Assembly: GCA_016873635.1 (NCBI GenBank)
Contig: VGWJ01000003.1
Location: 1 to 64,000, forward strand
Direction: 5' to 3'
DNA length: 64,000 nt
Origin: Lentisphaerota bacterium
GTDB taxonomy: Bacteria > Verrucomicrobiota > Kiritimatiellia > UBA8416 > VGWJ01
Shown here: in pieces, positions 8,486-17,878 of the stretch
Layout: each line of letters opens with the position of its first letter
Numbering within the stretch: the first letter of the stretch is position 1
The notes under the pieces: model-generated
What the model was told of the DNA's origin: nothing
What the model saw: only the letters and a program-made list of their open reading frames with translations
Databases searched by the model: none
Program-made: the position numbers and the translations under genes

Positions 8486-9085
8486 TTACGATGCATACCC
8501 GAAATACGAGATGTCCTCCTTGGGCGGGGGAAGATGCTGGTCAAGAAACAAGGTGCGCATCCCGAGGTTTGACTCCGGTCCCCGTTCGCCGGGAAGGACA
8601 AAGTCGTTGAGTTCGACCAGATTGGTGGCGGCGCGCCGGAAGTGCGTGGTCCACAGCTCGCCGTCATACGCGTCGACCATGCGCATGTTTCCCGCGGCGT
8701 CGATCCGGCCGGTCAGATAGTGCGCGCGGCCCTGCAGGGAGGTCGTCACGGTCACGAACGTGTGGTTGGTCGGATCGAACGCGATCACCGCGGTAATCGG
8801 CGTTCCGGACATCTTCGCGGCCGGGTTCCGCTCCCCGGCGGCCTTGTGGCCGTAGTCCGTGAAGGAATAAACGCCTTGCCAGTCGCCCGATATGTCCGGC
8901 ACCCAGGGTCCTTCGTACCTGTCTTCGGGCTCGAGGTAGTCCGAAACCAATCCGTCCTGACCGCCGAAAAGACCCAGGTCCCCGCCTTCGCCGCCCTCGT
9001 ACTCGCAGCTTGCGCACAGCGCCGCGATGATGACGGCCGCGATCGCCGACACAGCCCTGCCGCATCCTATCACCCGTATCTCCAC
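8486..9085 (-). CDS. Secreted or lipid-anchored protein, paralogue of the gene at 7919-8449
   Basis: A 199-residue protein beginning with a hydrophobic signal (AIAAVIIAALCASC); the cysteine after ALCAS is a weaker lipobox than in its paralogue. A Gly/Asp-rich linker of ~30 residues separates the signal from the domain shared with the next gene (GPWVPDISGDWQGVY, ITAVIAFDPTNH, TTSLQGRAHYL, LWTTHFRRAATN). The two genes are 36 bp apart and are best explained as a tandem duplication followed by divergence. A promoter candidate sits just upstream on the same strand (9124-9152). No function can be assigned. Confidence 0.78.
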   Translation of the reverse strand: MEIRVIGCGRAVSAIAAVIIAALCASCEYEGGEGGDLGLFGGQDGLVSDYLEPEDRYEGPWVPDISGDWQGVYSFTDYGHKAAGERNPAAKMSGTPITAVIAFDPTNHTFVTVTTSLQGRAHYLTGRIDAAGNMRMVDAYDGELWTTHFRRAATNLVELNDFVLPGERGPESNLGMRTLFLDQHLPPPKEDISYFGYAS

Positions 9086-9123
9086 TTCGCGCCTTTGCCT
9101 CTGCCTCTGCGCAGGCGGGCGGC

Positions 9124-9152
9124 AATATAAACTCCGCGCCCATCCGGCTCAA
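9124..9152 (-). promoter_or_regulatory. Sigma-70-like promoter for the lipoprotein operon
   Basis: On the minus strand TTGAGC (9152-9147) and TATATT (9129-9124) are separated by 17 bp. Transcription would start near 9117, leaving a ~30-base leader before the ATG at 9085. The AT-rich -10 stands out from the GC-rich surroundings. Confidence 0.5.
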
Positions 9153-9284
9153 GCCCAAGCTTCGGGCTATATCAGGCCCCGCCGCAGGTTGCTGCTTTTT
9201 TGCTTGCCGCCGGACGGCGCCATGTCCACTATCGCCGCTTCGTTTGAGTTCTCAGCCCGCTGACAAGTGCAATTGGAGGCCGCG

Positions 9285-10475
9285 ATGACCATGCCGCAGA
9301 CCGCGCCGGGACTGGTTCGTCCCCATGGCGGAATATTGAAGCCCCTGCTCCTGACGGGCGAAGCGCTGGACGAGGCCCGCGCGCGCGCCGCGTCCCTGCC
9401 CGTCGTGCACATGAGCTCGCGCGAGACGTCCGACCTGATCATGCTCGCCGTCGGCGCGTTCAGCCCCCTGGACGGCTTCATGCGCCGCGACGACTACCGC
9501 GGCGTCGTGCGCGACATGCACATGTCCGACCGCACGCTCTGGCCCGTGCCGATCACCCTTTCCCCGAAACCGGGCGATCCGGACGTGCAGGAGGGCGACC
9601 AGGTCGCGCTCATGGACGAGGAAAGCGGCGAGCTGATGGGCACCCTCCGGATCGAGGAGAAATACGGCTACGACAAGCGGGCCGAGGCGCGCGGCGTGTT
9701 CGGCACCGAGGACGAAGCGCATCCCGGCGTGGCCAAGGTCTACGCCCAGGGCGAAGTCCTGCTCGGCGGCCCGGTGCGCGTCTTCAGCGAACTGCGCTAT
9801 CCCGAGACCTACGGCGAATACTACGCCCGCCCCGCGGACACGCGCCGCGTCTTCGCCGAGAAAGGCTGGAAGACCGTCGCGGCGTTCCAGACGCGCAATC
9901 CCATCCACCGCTCGCACGAGTACTGCACCAAGATCGCCCTGGAGATCTGCGACGGCATCCTGATTCACCCCATCGTCGGCAAGCTCAAGGGCGACGACAT
10001 TCCGGCCGACGTGCGCATGGACTGTTACCGCGCGCTGCTGGACAAGTACTACCCCAGGGACCGCGTGGTCTGCCGCGTGTACCCCATGGAGATGCGCTAC
10101 GGCGGGCCGCGCGAAGCCGTCCTGCACGCGATTTTCCGCCAGAACTACGGCTGCAGCCATCTCATCGTCGGCCGCGATCACGCCGGCGTGGGCAAGTACT
10201 ACGGGCCCTTCGACGCGCAGAACATCTTCGACCGCATCCCGGCCGACGAGCTGGAGATCCGCCCGCTCAAGATCGACTGGACCTTCTGGTGCCGCGCCTG
10301 CGAGGGCATGGCCTCCACGAAGACCTGCCCCCACGCCAAGGAGGAGCGCGTGCTGATCAGCGGCACGGAACTGCGCGCCATGCTGGACGAGGGCAGGCGT
10401 CCGCCGCACGAGTTCACGCGGCCGGAAGTGGCCGACATCCTGATGGCGTACTACCGAAAGGCGCAAGCGCAATGA
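9285..10475 (+). CDS. sat: Sulfate adenylyltransferase (ATP sulfurylase)
   Basis: Makes adenosine 5'-phosphosulfate (APS) and pyrophosphate from ATP and sulfate. The 396-residue length and the motifs [12 protein letters not shown] (the ATP-binding HxxH element), [17 protein letters not shown] and a late CPH segment are those of the single-subunit Sat family. The ATG at 9285 is chosen because GGAGG lies five bases upstream; a GTG at 9267 has no such site. It overlaps cysC by ATGA, giving an APS-to-PAPS operon. No APS or PAPS reductase gene is nearby, so PAPS may serve sulfation as well as assimilation; that is inference. Confidence 0.95.
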   Translation: MTMPQTAPGLVRPHGGILKPLLLTGEALDEARARAASLPVVHMSSRETSDLIMLAVGAFSPLDGFMRRDDYRGVVRDMHMSDRTLWPVPITLSPKPGDPDVQEGDQVALMDEESGELMGTLRIEEKYGYDKRAEARGVFGTEDEAHPGVAKVYAQGEVLLGGPVRVFSELRYPETYGEYYARPADTRRVFAEKGWKTVAAFQTRNPIHRSHEYCTKIALEICDGILIHPIVGKLKGDDIPADVRMDCYRALLDKYYPRDRVVCRVYPMEMRYGGPREAVLHAIFRQNYGCSHLIVGRDHAGVGKYYGPFDAQNIFDRIPADELEIRPLKIDWTFWCRACEGMASTKTCPHAKEERVLISGTELRAMLDEGRRPPHEFTRPEVADILMAYYRKAQAQ

Positions 10476-11089
10476 CCTCGCAGAAAGCGACGAACATCAC
10501 CTGGCACGCGGCAACGATCACGCGCCGGCTGCGCGAGGAGAAGAACGGGCATCGCGGCGTCGTGATCTGGTTCACGGGATTGTCCGGTTCGGGCAAGTCC
10601 ACGCTGTCCCAGGCCGTCGAAGCGGTCCTTTTCGAGCGCGGCTGCCACACCTACACCCTGGACGGCGACAATATCCGCCACGGCCTGAACAAGGACCTCG
10701 GCTTCAGCGCCGAAGACCGCCACGAGAACATCCGGCGCATCGGCGAGGCGGCCAAGCTCTTCGCGGACGCGGGCCTGGTGGTGATGACGGCCTTCATATC
10801 GCCCTACGTCAAGGACCGGCAGATGGCCCGCGGCCTCAACCCGCCCGGCGACTTCATCGAAGTCTTCTGCGACTGTTCGCTGGACGTGTGCGAGGATCGC
10901 GACCCCAAGGGCCTCTACAAGAAGGCGCGCCGCGGCGAGATCAAGCACTTCACCGGCATCGACGATCCCTACGAGGCCCCGCCGGAGCCCGAGATCACGG
11001 TCCACACGGACCGCGAGACCGTGGAGGAAAGCGTGGCGACGATCGTCACCTACCTGGAAGACACGGGGTACATCGCCAAGGGGCAGTAA
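10472..11089 (+). CDS. cysC: Adenylylsulfate kinase
   Basis: Phosphorylates APS at the 3' position to give PAPS, the universal sulfonate donor. The protein has 205 residues with the P-loop GLSGSGKST at residues 36-44, followed by [34 protein letters not shown] and FISPY, all standard for CysC. The [19 protein letters not shown] segment is the substrate lid. It is translationally coupled to sat by an ATGA overlap. The gene ends shortly before a long inverted repeat that may close the transcript. Confidence 0.96.
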   Translation: MTSQKATNITWHAATITRRLREEKNGHRGVVIWFTGLSGSGKSTLSQAVEAVLFERGCHTYTLDGDNIRHGLNKDLGFSAEDRHENIRRIGEAAKLFADAGLVVMTAFISPYVKDRQMARGLNPPGDFIEVFCDCSLDVCEDRDPKGLYKKARRGEIKHFTGIDDPYEAPPEPEITVHTDRETVEESVATIVTYLEDTGYIAKGQ

Positions 11090-11103
11090 CCGTGTACGTC
11101 AAC

Positions 11104-11206
11104 CGGTTGCGGTTGCGCGGCTCGAATCGGTCGCCTTTTTCGGCTGCGTGGGAGGACGCCGTGAACTGCATGCGCCTCTTCGCCCGCGGGCACGCAACCG
11201 CAACCG
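11104..11206. repeat. 14-bp perfect inverted repeat between convergent genes
   Basis: CGGTTGCGGTTGCG at 11104-11117 is repeated as its exact reverse complement at 11193-11206, with 75 bp between the arms. Each arm is itself a tandem of GGTTGC units. The spacer has no convincing gene. Placed between the ends of cysC (+) and pgpA (-), it could form a bidirectional terminator or be the terminal repeats of a small element. Confidence 0.6.
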
Positions 11207-11225
11207 CGGCCGACCTTCCCGCTCC

Positions 11226-11693
11226 CTACGTCAGCGCTTTCACCCCGAGCCACACCAGATGATTCACCCCCAGCGCGTAAAGGCTGGAGATGACGTCGTC
11301 GGCCGCCACGCCCAGGCCGCCCTTGAGACGCTGCGCCTGCATGGCCGGCGGCGGCTTGACGATATCCAGGGCGCGGTGCGTCAGGAACGCCAGCCCCAGC
11401 AGCCAGGGGTGTTCCGGCCACGGCAGGCCCACGACGCACAGGGGAAAGGTCAGGTATTCGTCCGCCACGATCCGGCGGTCGTCCTTGCCGCCCAGCCGGT
11501 CTTCGCCGGCCTGGCACAGCGGCACCGCCAGCAGCGCCAGCAGCGCGGCCAGCCCGGCCTGCCACGGCCAGGCCAGCGACCCCGCGGCCGCCGCGATCCC
11601 GACGCCCAGCAGCGTGCCGGCGGTCCCCGGCGCAACCGGGCTGTAACCCAGCCCGAACCCGGTGGCGAGCAGCAGCGTGAGGCGCTTGAACAT
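11226..11693 (-). CDS. pgpA: Phosphatidylglycerophosphatase A family protein
   Basis: Removes the phosphate from phosphatidylglycerophosphate to give phosphatidylglycerol at the inner membrane. The 155-residue protein starts MFKRLTLL and carries the family signature GFGLGYSPVAPGTAGTL, the hydrophobic helices after it, and DDRRIVADEY (the acidic active-site segment), ending with KGGLGVAADDVISS, also conserved in PgpA. The ATG at 11693 was chosen over a GTG at 11732 because the longer version would run into the upstream gene. It follows the GT2 gene by eight bases and is probably co-transcribed. Confidence 0.88.
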   Translation of the reverse strand: MFKRLTLLLATGFGLGYSPVAPGTAGTLLGVGIAAAAGSLAWPWQAGLAALLALLAVPLCQAGEDRLGGKDDRRIVADEYLTFPLCVVGLPWPEHPWLLGLAFLTHRALDIVKPPPAMQAQRLKGGLGVAADDVISSLYALGVNHLVWLGVKALT

Positions 11694-11701
11694 GGGCGGC
11701 G

Positions 11702-12406
<705 letters not shown>

Positions 12407-12546
12407 CGTGCGCCTCGCTTCGATCCGGAACCATAGCAGGCGCCCGAAGCGCGGAAAAGGGGGAATGTGGTTGGCCGCAGTTGCGTCATGCGCGTTCCTT
12501 GCGCCGCGGCCGCGCAACGCGCGGCCCTCCCTAACCGAACAGGAGG

Positions 12547-12576
12547 CTGGCATTCCCCCGGCCCTGTGCGTAGAAT
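12547..12576 (+). promoter_or_regulatory. Weak sigma-70-like promoter before the aldo/keto reductase
   Basis: CTGGCA (12547-12552) and TAGAAT (12571-12576) with 18 bp between. AAGGAGG follows at 12594-12600, ten bases ahead of the ATG at 12611. A perfect 8-bp GC palindrome (12508-12526, loop AAC) lies just upstream of the -35 box and might be an operator, but this is unproven. Confidence 0.35.
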
Positions 12577-12610
12577 ATTGTTTCTTGCGCAACAAGGAGG
12601 AACCGCCGCG

Positions 12611-13756
12611 ATGTCCGTAACCGCTCCGTCGCACGGCGAGCCCCTCATCCGCGGCGATAACAGCATGCGCTACAGGCCGTTCGGCAAGACCGGGCTGCAG
12701 GTTTCGGCGCTCTCCTTCGGCTGCATGCGCTTTTCCGAGGACCAGGACCTGAACACGGCGCTCGTTTCAAAGGCCATTGACTGCGGGGTCAACTACTTCG
12801 AAACGACGCGCTACTACATCAACGGCTCCTGCCAGCACAAGACCGCCCCCGGGCTGGCCGGCAAGGCCGCGGGCGTGATCGTCTCGGGGAAGGAAGGCAT
12901 CAACCCCAACCAGACGGCCTACCTGTTCCTCAGGGAAATCGAGCGCCAGCTGGACATACTCAAGCTGACGCATTTCAAGTTTTTCCAGGTCGGCTGGTTC
13001 TCCTGGGCGATGATGCCGCACCTGCTGAAGCGCGGCGGCGTGCTCGACGGCATACGCGAGGCCGTGGACCGCGGGCTGGTTCAACACATCGGTTTCACGG
13101 GCCACGACTCGCCCGAGAACTTCATCAAGTGCATCGAGACCGGCCTCTTCGACTCCATCACCGTGCCCTACAACATGATCAACCGCAGCTACGAGCCGAC
13201 GATCAAGCGGGCCGGCGAGCTCGGCGTGGGCGTGGTGGCGATGTGTCCCGTGGCGGGCGGCGTGCTGGCCTGGGACTCGGACAAGCTGAAGGACGCGGTC
13301 GGCATGGATATGCCCCAGGCGGCCATGGCCTTGCGGTTCGTGCTTGCGAACCCCGACGTCAGCACGGCCTGCTCCGGCATGAACACCATGGAGCAGCTGG
13401 ACCGGAACATCGCCACGGCCAGGGATTTCGACCCGGCCGCCGGCGGGTTCGAGACGATGTGCGAAGGGCTGGACCGCCTGCGGGCGGAACTCGGCGACAC
13501 CTTCTGCACCGCCTGCCGCTACTGCATGCCCTGCCCGCAGGGGATCGATATTCCCCGCCACATGCAGGCCCACCGCAACTGGCGCTGTTTCGGCCTGGAC
13601 GCCTGGGCCCGCGAGGAACTCAAGCGCATTCCCGCGGAGCAGAGCCTGGACAACTGCGACCGCTGCGGCGCGTGTGAAGAGAAGTGCCCCGGCCGGCTCG
13701 GCGTGCGCGAAATGCTGGAGGAGCTGGCGGGCCTCAGGAACGGCGGCAAAAAATGA
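12611..13756 (+). CDS. Aldo/keto reductase with C-terminal 4Fe-4S ferredoxin domain
   Basis: A 381-residue oxidoreductase. The N-terminal TIM-barrel part begins MRYRPFGKTGLQVSALSFG; the usual aldo/keto reductase tyrosine region reads FETTRYYING. The C-terminal ~100 residues contain CTACRYCMPCPQGIDIP and later CDRCGACEEKCPGRL, two cysteine clusters that should hold Fe-S centres as in the 'aldo/keto reductase with 4Fe-4S dicluster' family. These enzymes are common in anaerobes, and the substrate is generally unknown. A strong Shine-Dalgarno (AAGGAGG) supports the ATG at 12611. It stands alone ahead of the nusA operon, which has its own promoter. Confidence 0.9.
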   Translation: MSVTAPSHGEPLIRGDNSMRYRPFGKTGLQVSALSFGCMRFSEDQDLNTALVSKAIDCGVNYFETTRYYINGSCQHKTAPGLAGKAAGVIVSGKEGINPNQTAYLFLREIERQLDILKLTHFKFFQVGWFSWAMMPHLLKRGGVLDGIREAVDRGLVQHIGFTGHDSPENFIKCIETGLFDSITVPYNMINRSYEPTIKRAGELGVGVVAMCPVAGGVLAWDSDKLKDAVGMDMPQAAMALRFVLANPDVSTACSGMNTMEQLDRNIATARDFDPAAGGFETMCEGLDRLRAELGDTFCTACRYCMPCPQGIDIPRHMQAHRNWRCFGLDAWAREELKRIPAEQSLDNCDRCGACEEKCPGRLGVREMLEELAGLRNGGKK

Positions 13757-13768
13757 CAAGGTTGCGGC

Positions 13769-13797
13769 TTGACTCAAACGGCGGACGGGCCTAAATT
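13769..13797 (+). promoter_or_regulatory. Strong sigma-70-type promoter of the nusA-pnp cluster
   Basis: TTGACT (13769-13774), a 17-bp spacer, then TAAATT (13792-13797): the closest match to a housekeeping promoter that I see in the window. The start would be near 13804, giving a ~105-base leader containing a terminator-like hairpin. Confidence 0.75.
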
Positions 13798-13827
13798 GCT
13801 TTTTGGCCTGAAAACGGAAACTGGCGC

Positions 13828-13852
13828 AGAGTGGGCCGCCGCCCACTCTTTT
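13828..13852 (+). terminator. Attenuator-like hairpin in the nusA leader
   Basis: AGAGTGGGC (13828-13836) pairs perfectly with GCCCACTCT (13841-13849) around a CGCC loop and runs straight into TTTT. It sits between the nusA promoter and the nusA start, so it would act as a leader terminator or antitermination target. A role in NusA autoregulation is plausible but inferred. Confidence 0.65.
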
Positions 13853-13910
13853 GCGTCTAGGGGAACGTTGAAGACGCATCGGATGCGGTTTCGGAAGGCG
13901 GGACGCGGCC

Positions 13911-15167
13911 ATGAACAGCGAGTTGGTCAGCATACTCAATTACATGGAGAAGGAGCGCGGCCTGGACCGCGAAGTCCTGATCCAGGCGGTGGAGTATGCC
14001 CTCGAATCGGCCGCGCGCAAGAGCGTTGACCCCGCCGGCGACCTGCGCGTCGAAGTCAACCGCGAAACCTTCGATATCAGGGCCTTCGCCAAGGCCACGG
14101 TCGTGGCGGGCCAGCCCGCCGACAAGCATCAGATCGCCCTGGCCGACGCCCGCCGCATCAAGCGCGACGCGGCCGTGGGCGAGACGGTCGACGTCGAAGT
14201 CACCCCGCGCAACTTCGGACGGATCGCGGCCCAGACGGCCAAGCAGGCGATTCTGCAGAAGATCCGGCAGGCCGAGCGCGAAATCGTTTTCGACGAGTAC
14301 AAGGACCGCGTGGGCGACATCGTCAGCGGCGCCGTCCGCCAGTTCGTACGCAGCGACATCATCGTGGACCTGGGCCGCGCCGAGGCGGTGATCCCCTCCA
14401 AGGAACGCGTGCCCACCGAGGAATACCAGATCGGCGACCGTATCCGCGCCTACGTGCTCGACGTGCAGAGCAACGCCGCCGGGCCCAGCATCATCCTCAG
14501 CCGCAGTCATCCCGATTTCGTCCGGCAGCTCTTCCGCCTCGAAGTGGCCGAGATCGCCGACGGCATCGTGGAGATCAAGGGCATCGCCCGCGAGCCCGGC
14601 TACCGCACCAAGATCGCGGTGGTTTCGCACGACGAGAAGGTCGACCCCGTGGGCGCGTGCGTGGGCATGCGCGGCATCCGCGTGAAAAGCATTGTCCGCG
14701 AGCTCTCCGGCGAGAAGATCGATATCGTGCGCTGGAGCGGCGACATCAAGACCTACGTGACCAACGCGCTTTCCCCGGCCAAGCTCAGCAAGGTCTGGAT
14801 CGACGAAGAGCAGGACCGGCTCATCCACGTCGTCGCCGACGCCGAACAGCTTTCGCTGGCCATCGGCAAGCGGGGGCAGAACGTGCGCCTGACCGCCAGG
14901 CTGCTGGGATGGAAGGTCGACATCCAGAAAGACGAGGCCGCGGTGAGCTTCGAAGAAAAGGTCGCCCGGGCCATAGGCGCCCTGGCTTCCGTGGAAGGCA
15001 TCAGCGCCGAAACGGCCAAGTCCCTCGTGAACGCGGGTTTCCTGACCCTGGAAGGCATCCTGGTGGCGGAACCCAGCGACCTGGAACAGATGGCGGGGCT
15101 CGACCCGGAAACCGCCCGGGCCGTCCGCGCCGCGGCAGAGGCCGCGCACGAAGGCGCGGCGGAGTAA
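13911..15167 (+). CDS. nusA: Transcription termination/antitermination factor NusA
   Basis: Binds RNA polymerase and nascent RNA and controls pausing, termination and antitermination. The 418-residue protein has an N-terminal polymerase-binding domain (LNYMEKERGLDREVLIQAVE), an S1 domain (GDIVSGAVRQFV near residue 140), two KH domains (VGACVGMRGIRVKSIVREL; LAIGKRGQNVRLTARL) and a short helix-hairpin-helix tail (VEGISAETAKSLVNAGF). In many bacteria rimP precedes nusA; here no rimP is present between the promoter and nusA. The ATG at 13911 gives the standard N-terminus. infB follows after nine bases. Confidence 0.97.
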   Translation: MNSELVSILNYMEKERGLDREVLIQAVEYALESAARKSVDPAGDLRVEVNRETFDIRAFAKATVVAGQPADKHQIALADARRIKRDAAVGETVDVEVTPRNFGRIAAQTAKQAILQKIRQAEREIVFDEYKDRVGDIVSGAVRQFVRSDIIVDLGRAEAVIPSKERVPTEEYQIGDRIRAYVLDVQSNAAGPSIILSRSHPDFVRQLFRLEVAEIADGIVEIKGIAREPGYRTKIAVVSHDEKVDPVGACVGMRGIRVKSIVRELSGEKIDIVRWSGDIKTYVTNALSPAKLSKVWIDEEQDRLIHVVADAEQLSLAIGKRGQNVRLTARLLGWKVDIQKDEAAVSFEEKVARAIGALASVEGISAETAKSLVNAGFLTLEGILVAEPSDLEQMAGLDPETARAVRAAAEAAHEGAAE

Positions 15168-15176
15168 GACAGGCCG

Positions 15177-17405
15177 GTGAGAGTACACGAACTGGCGCAG
15201 GAATTGGGCGTATCGAGCAAGGACATTATCGCCCGGCTCAACGCGCTCGGCGTCGAAGCCAAGAGCCAGATGAGCTCGGTGGAAGACGACGCCGTCGCCC
15301 TGCTGATCGAGGAGCACAAGGCCGGCGGCCTGCCCCCCGCCCCGCCTCCGTCGGCGGCCAGGCCTCGCGCCCCCGTCCCGGCAGCCAAGCCCCCGGCGCC
15401 CGCAGCCAAACCCCCTGTGCCGGCGAAACCTGCCGCGCCCGTGGCCGCGCCCGCTCCCCTGCCCGCCCCGGCGCCCGCGGCCGCCGTCCCGTCCGCCCCG
15501 GTACGCCCGCCGGCGCCTGCTTCCATGCCTGCTCCCCCGGCTGCGCCTTCACCCGCGGCGGCCCCGGCCGCCGCGCCCGCAAGACCACACGCTCCCGAAG
15601 CCGAGGCGGGACTCAGCGTGGAAGGCCGCGTCGTGCGCGCGCGCGGGCCCATCGTGGTCAAGGAGCTGGCCGACGCCCTCAAGCTCAAGCCCGCGGAACT
15701 GATCGCCGAGCTGATGGGCCAGAACATCCTGGCATCGATCCATGAGCGCATCGACATCGCGGCCGCCAAGCGCGTCGCCCAGAAACACGGCTTCACGCTC
15801 GAACATGTCAAACGCGGCGCCGAGCACCGCCCGCCGCTTCCGCGCCGCGTCGAGGCCGACGTCGAAGAAAAGGAAGACCGCCCGGAAGACCTGCTCCCGC
15901 GCCCGCCGGTGGTCACCTTTCTAGGCCACGTCGACCACGGCAAGACGTCCCTGCTGGACCGCATCCGCAACACGCGGGTCGTGGATTCCGAATCCGGCGG
16001 CATCACCCAGCATATCGGCGCCTACACCGTCGAGAGCGGCGGCCGCCAGATATGCTTCCTTGACACGCCCGGCCACGCGGCGTTCACGGCCATGCGCGCG
16101 CGGGGGGCCAACCTCACGGACATCGCCGTCATTATCATCGCGGCCGACGACGGCGTAATGCCGCAGACCGAGGAAGCCGTCTCCCACGCCAAGGCCGCCG
16201 GCGTGTCCATGCTTGTGGCCATCAACAAGATCGACCTGCCCTCGGCCGTCGTGGACCGCGTCAAGCAGCAGCTGCAGCAACTGGGCATGACGCCCGAGGA
16301 CTGGGGCGGCGACACGATCTGCTGTCCCGTGAGCGCGCAAACCGGCCAGGGTATAGACCATCTGCTGGAAATGATCCTGCTGCAGGCCGACGTGCTCGAG
16401 CTCAAAGCCAATCCCGCGCGGCGGGCGTCCGGCTTCGTGATCGAGGCGCAGCTCGAGCCCGGCATGGGCCCCACGGTCAACCTGCTGGTAACGCGCGGAA
16501 CGCTCAAACTGGGCGATGCCGTGTGCTGCGGCGCGCAGTGGGGGCGCGTGCGCGCCCTGATCAACGACCACGGCCGCAAGGTGAAATCCGCGACGCCCTC
16601 CACGCCGGTCAAGTGCCTCGGCCTGTCGGGCGTGCCCGCCGCCGGCGAGGCGTTCCGCGTCTGCGCCAGCGACCGCGCGGCGCGCGCCGCGGCCGAGGAG
16701 GTCGCCCGCCGCCAGAAGGCGGCGCAGGTCGCCCCGCCGCGCCAGCAGGCGTCGCTGGCCGACCTGTACGAGCGCATGAGCGCCGGCGAGCAACTGCAGC
16801 TCAACGTCGTGCTCAAGACCGATACGCAGGGCTCGGCGGAAGCCATCCTGCACGCCCTGGGCGAGATCCAGAGCGCGAAGATCAGGCTCAACGTCGTGCT
16901 CAGCGGCACCGGCAACATCACGGAGAACGACGTGCTGCTGGCCAGCGCCTCCCAGGCGGTCGTGCTGGGCTTCCACGTGGCCAAGACGCCCGGCGTGGAC
17001 GGGCTGGCCAAGCGCGAGGGCGTTGAAATCCGTCTGCACAGCATCATCTACGAGCTGCTCGACCAGGTGCGCGACGCCATGACCGGCCTGCTGCCGCCCG
17101 TGATCAAGGAGCGCATCCTGGGCGTGGCGGAAATCAAGCAGATCTTCCAGCTCAGCCGCGGCGGCGTGGTGGCCGGGTGCCTCGTGGCGTCCGGAACCGT
17201 CACGCCGCGCCACCGCGCGCGCGTCAGGCGGGGGGTGGAAGTCCTCTACGAGGGCGCCGTGGCCTCGCTCCGGCACTTCCATGACGAGGTCTCCGAAGTC
17301 CGCCAGAGCCAGGAATGCGGCGTGCGGCTCGACAACTTCACGGCCTTCGCGCCCGGCGACAAGATCGAATTCTACGAGCTGGAGGAGACCAGGCAGACCC
17401 TGTGA
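15177..17405 (+). CDS. infB: Translation initiation factor IF-2
   Basis: GTPase that brings initiator fMet-tRNA to the 30S subunit. The 742-residue protein starts at GTG 15177 with an IF2_N domain (RVHELAQELGVSSKDIIARL), then a Pro/Ala-rich low-complexity linker of ~95 residues, then a second IF2_N-like domain (VVKELADALKLKPAELI). The GTPase core has G1 GHVDHGKTSLLD near residue 250, DTPGHAAFTAMRARGA (G3) and NKID (G4), followed by the C-terminal beta-barrel and tRNA-binding domains ending in ECGVRLDNFTAFAPGDKIE. The G1 strand reads VTFLGHV, a mild variant of the common VTIMGHV. It is co-transcribed with nusA. Confidence 0.97.
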   Translation: MRVHELAQELGVSSKDIIARLNALGVEAKSQMSSVEDDAVALLIEEHKAGGLPPAPPPSAARPRAPVPAAKPPAPAAKPPVPAKPAAPVAAPAPLPAPAPAAAVPSAPVRPPAPASMPAPPAAPSPAAAPAAAPARPHAPEAEAGLSVEGRVVRARGPIVVKELADALKLKPAELIAELMGQNILASIHERIDIAAAKRVAQKHGFTLEHVKRGAEHRPPLPRRVEADVEEKEDRPEDLLPRPPVVTFLGHVDHGKTSLLDRIRNTRVVDSESGGITQHIGAYTVESGGRQICFLDTPGHAAFTAMRARGANLTDIAVIIIAADDGVMPQTEEAVSHAKAAGVSMLVAINKIDLPSAVVDRVKQQLQQLGMTPEDWGGDTICCPVSAQTGQGIDHLLEMILLQADVLELKANPARRASGFVIEAQLEPGMGPTVNLLVTRGTLKLGDAVCCGAQWGRVRALINDHGRKVKSATPSTPVKCLGLSGVPAAGEAFRVCASDRAARAAAEEVARRQKAAQVAPPRQQASLADLYERMSAGEQLQLNVVLKTDTQGSAEAILHALGEIQSAKIRLNVVLSGTGNITENDVLLASASQAVVLGFHVAKTPGVDGLAKREGVEIRLHSIIYELLDQVRDAMTGLLPPVIKERILGVAEIKQIFQLSRGGVVAGCLVASGTVTPRHRARVRRGVEVLYEGAVASLRHFHDEVSEVRQSQECGVRLDNFTAFAPGDKIEFYELEETRQTL

Positions 17406-17494
17406 GAAGTTGCCGGCTGTTCGCGGCCCGCCGCGGATACCGCGCGAATCGCCGCCGCGCGCTCGCCGGGGCGCCATCGGCCGCCGCTTTCCCC

Positions 17495-17878
17495 ATGAAC
17501 GTCAGCCGCGTCGTCAGACTCAACGAACTGCTCCGCCGCGAAATCGGCGAGGCGATCTTCCGCGTCGTGCGCGACGAGCGCTTTGACATGTCCGCCGTGA
17601 CGGTCACGCGCGTGATCACCAGCCGCGACCTGCGCCACGCGCGGGTCATGGTCTCGATCCGCGAGCACCGCGACGAGCGCGGGCACATGCTGGACGCGCT
17701 GCGCGGCTGCCGCGCGCGCATCCAGAGCGCCATCAATCGCGATCTCGCCCTCAAGTATACGCCGCGGCTGATATTCGAACTGGACGAGTCCATCGCGAAG
17801 GGCGACGATGTGCTGGGTATTCTGTCCGAGCTGGACACCGAACCGCCGGCGGCCGAAGACGGAGACGGACAGCCATGA
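17495..17878 (+). CDS. rbfA: Ribosome-binding factor A
   Basis: Binds the immature 30S subunit and helps 16S rRNA 5' end maturation. The 127-residue protein starts MNVSRVVRLNELLRREI and has the KH-like fold landmarks VTVTRVITSRDLRHARVMVSI and RIQSAINRDLALKYTPRLIFELDESI. It overlaps truB by ATGA. About 90 bases separate it from infB, and the open frame extends upstream in that gap, but the ATG at 17495 matches the family start. Confidence 0.92.
   Translation: MNVSRVVRLNELLRREIGEAIFRVVRDERFDMSAVTVTRVITSRDLRHARVMVSIREHRDERGHMLDALRGCRARIQSAINRDLALKYTPRLIFELDESIAKGDDVLGILSELDTEPPAAEDGDGQP

Noticed and set aside
9180-9230. Short stem with T-run in the sat leader as a sulfur riboswitch
   Set aside because: Only a 4-bp stem can be formed and no SAM-type riboswitch core is recognisable.
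11117-11135. Sequence resembling a tRNA T-loop (TCGAATC) after cysC
   Set aside because: No acceptor, D or anticodon stem can be built around it.
12508-12526. 8-bp GC palindrome upstream of the aldo/keto reductase as a terminator
   Set aside because: No T-tract follows and it lies upstream of the proposed promoter; at most a possible operator.
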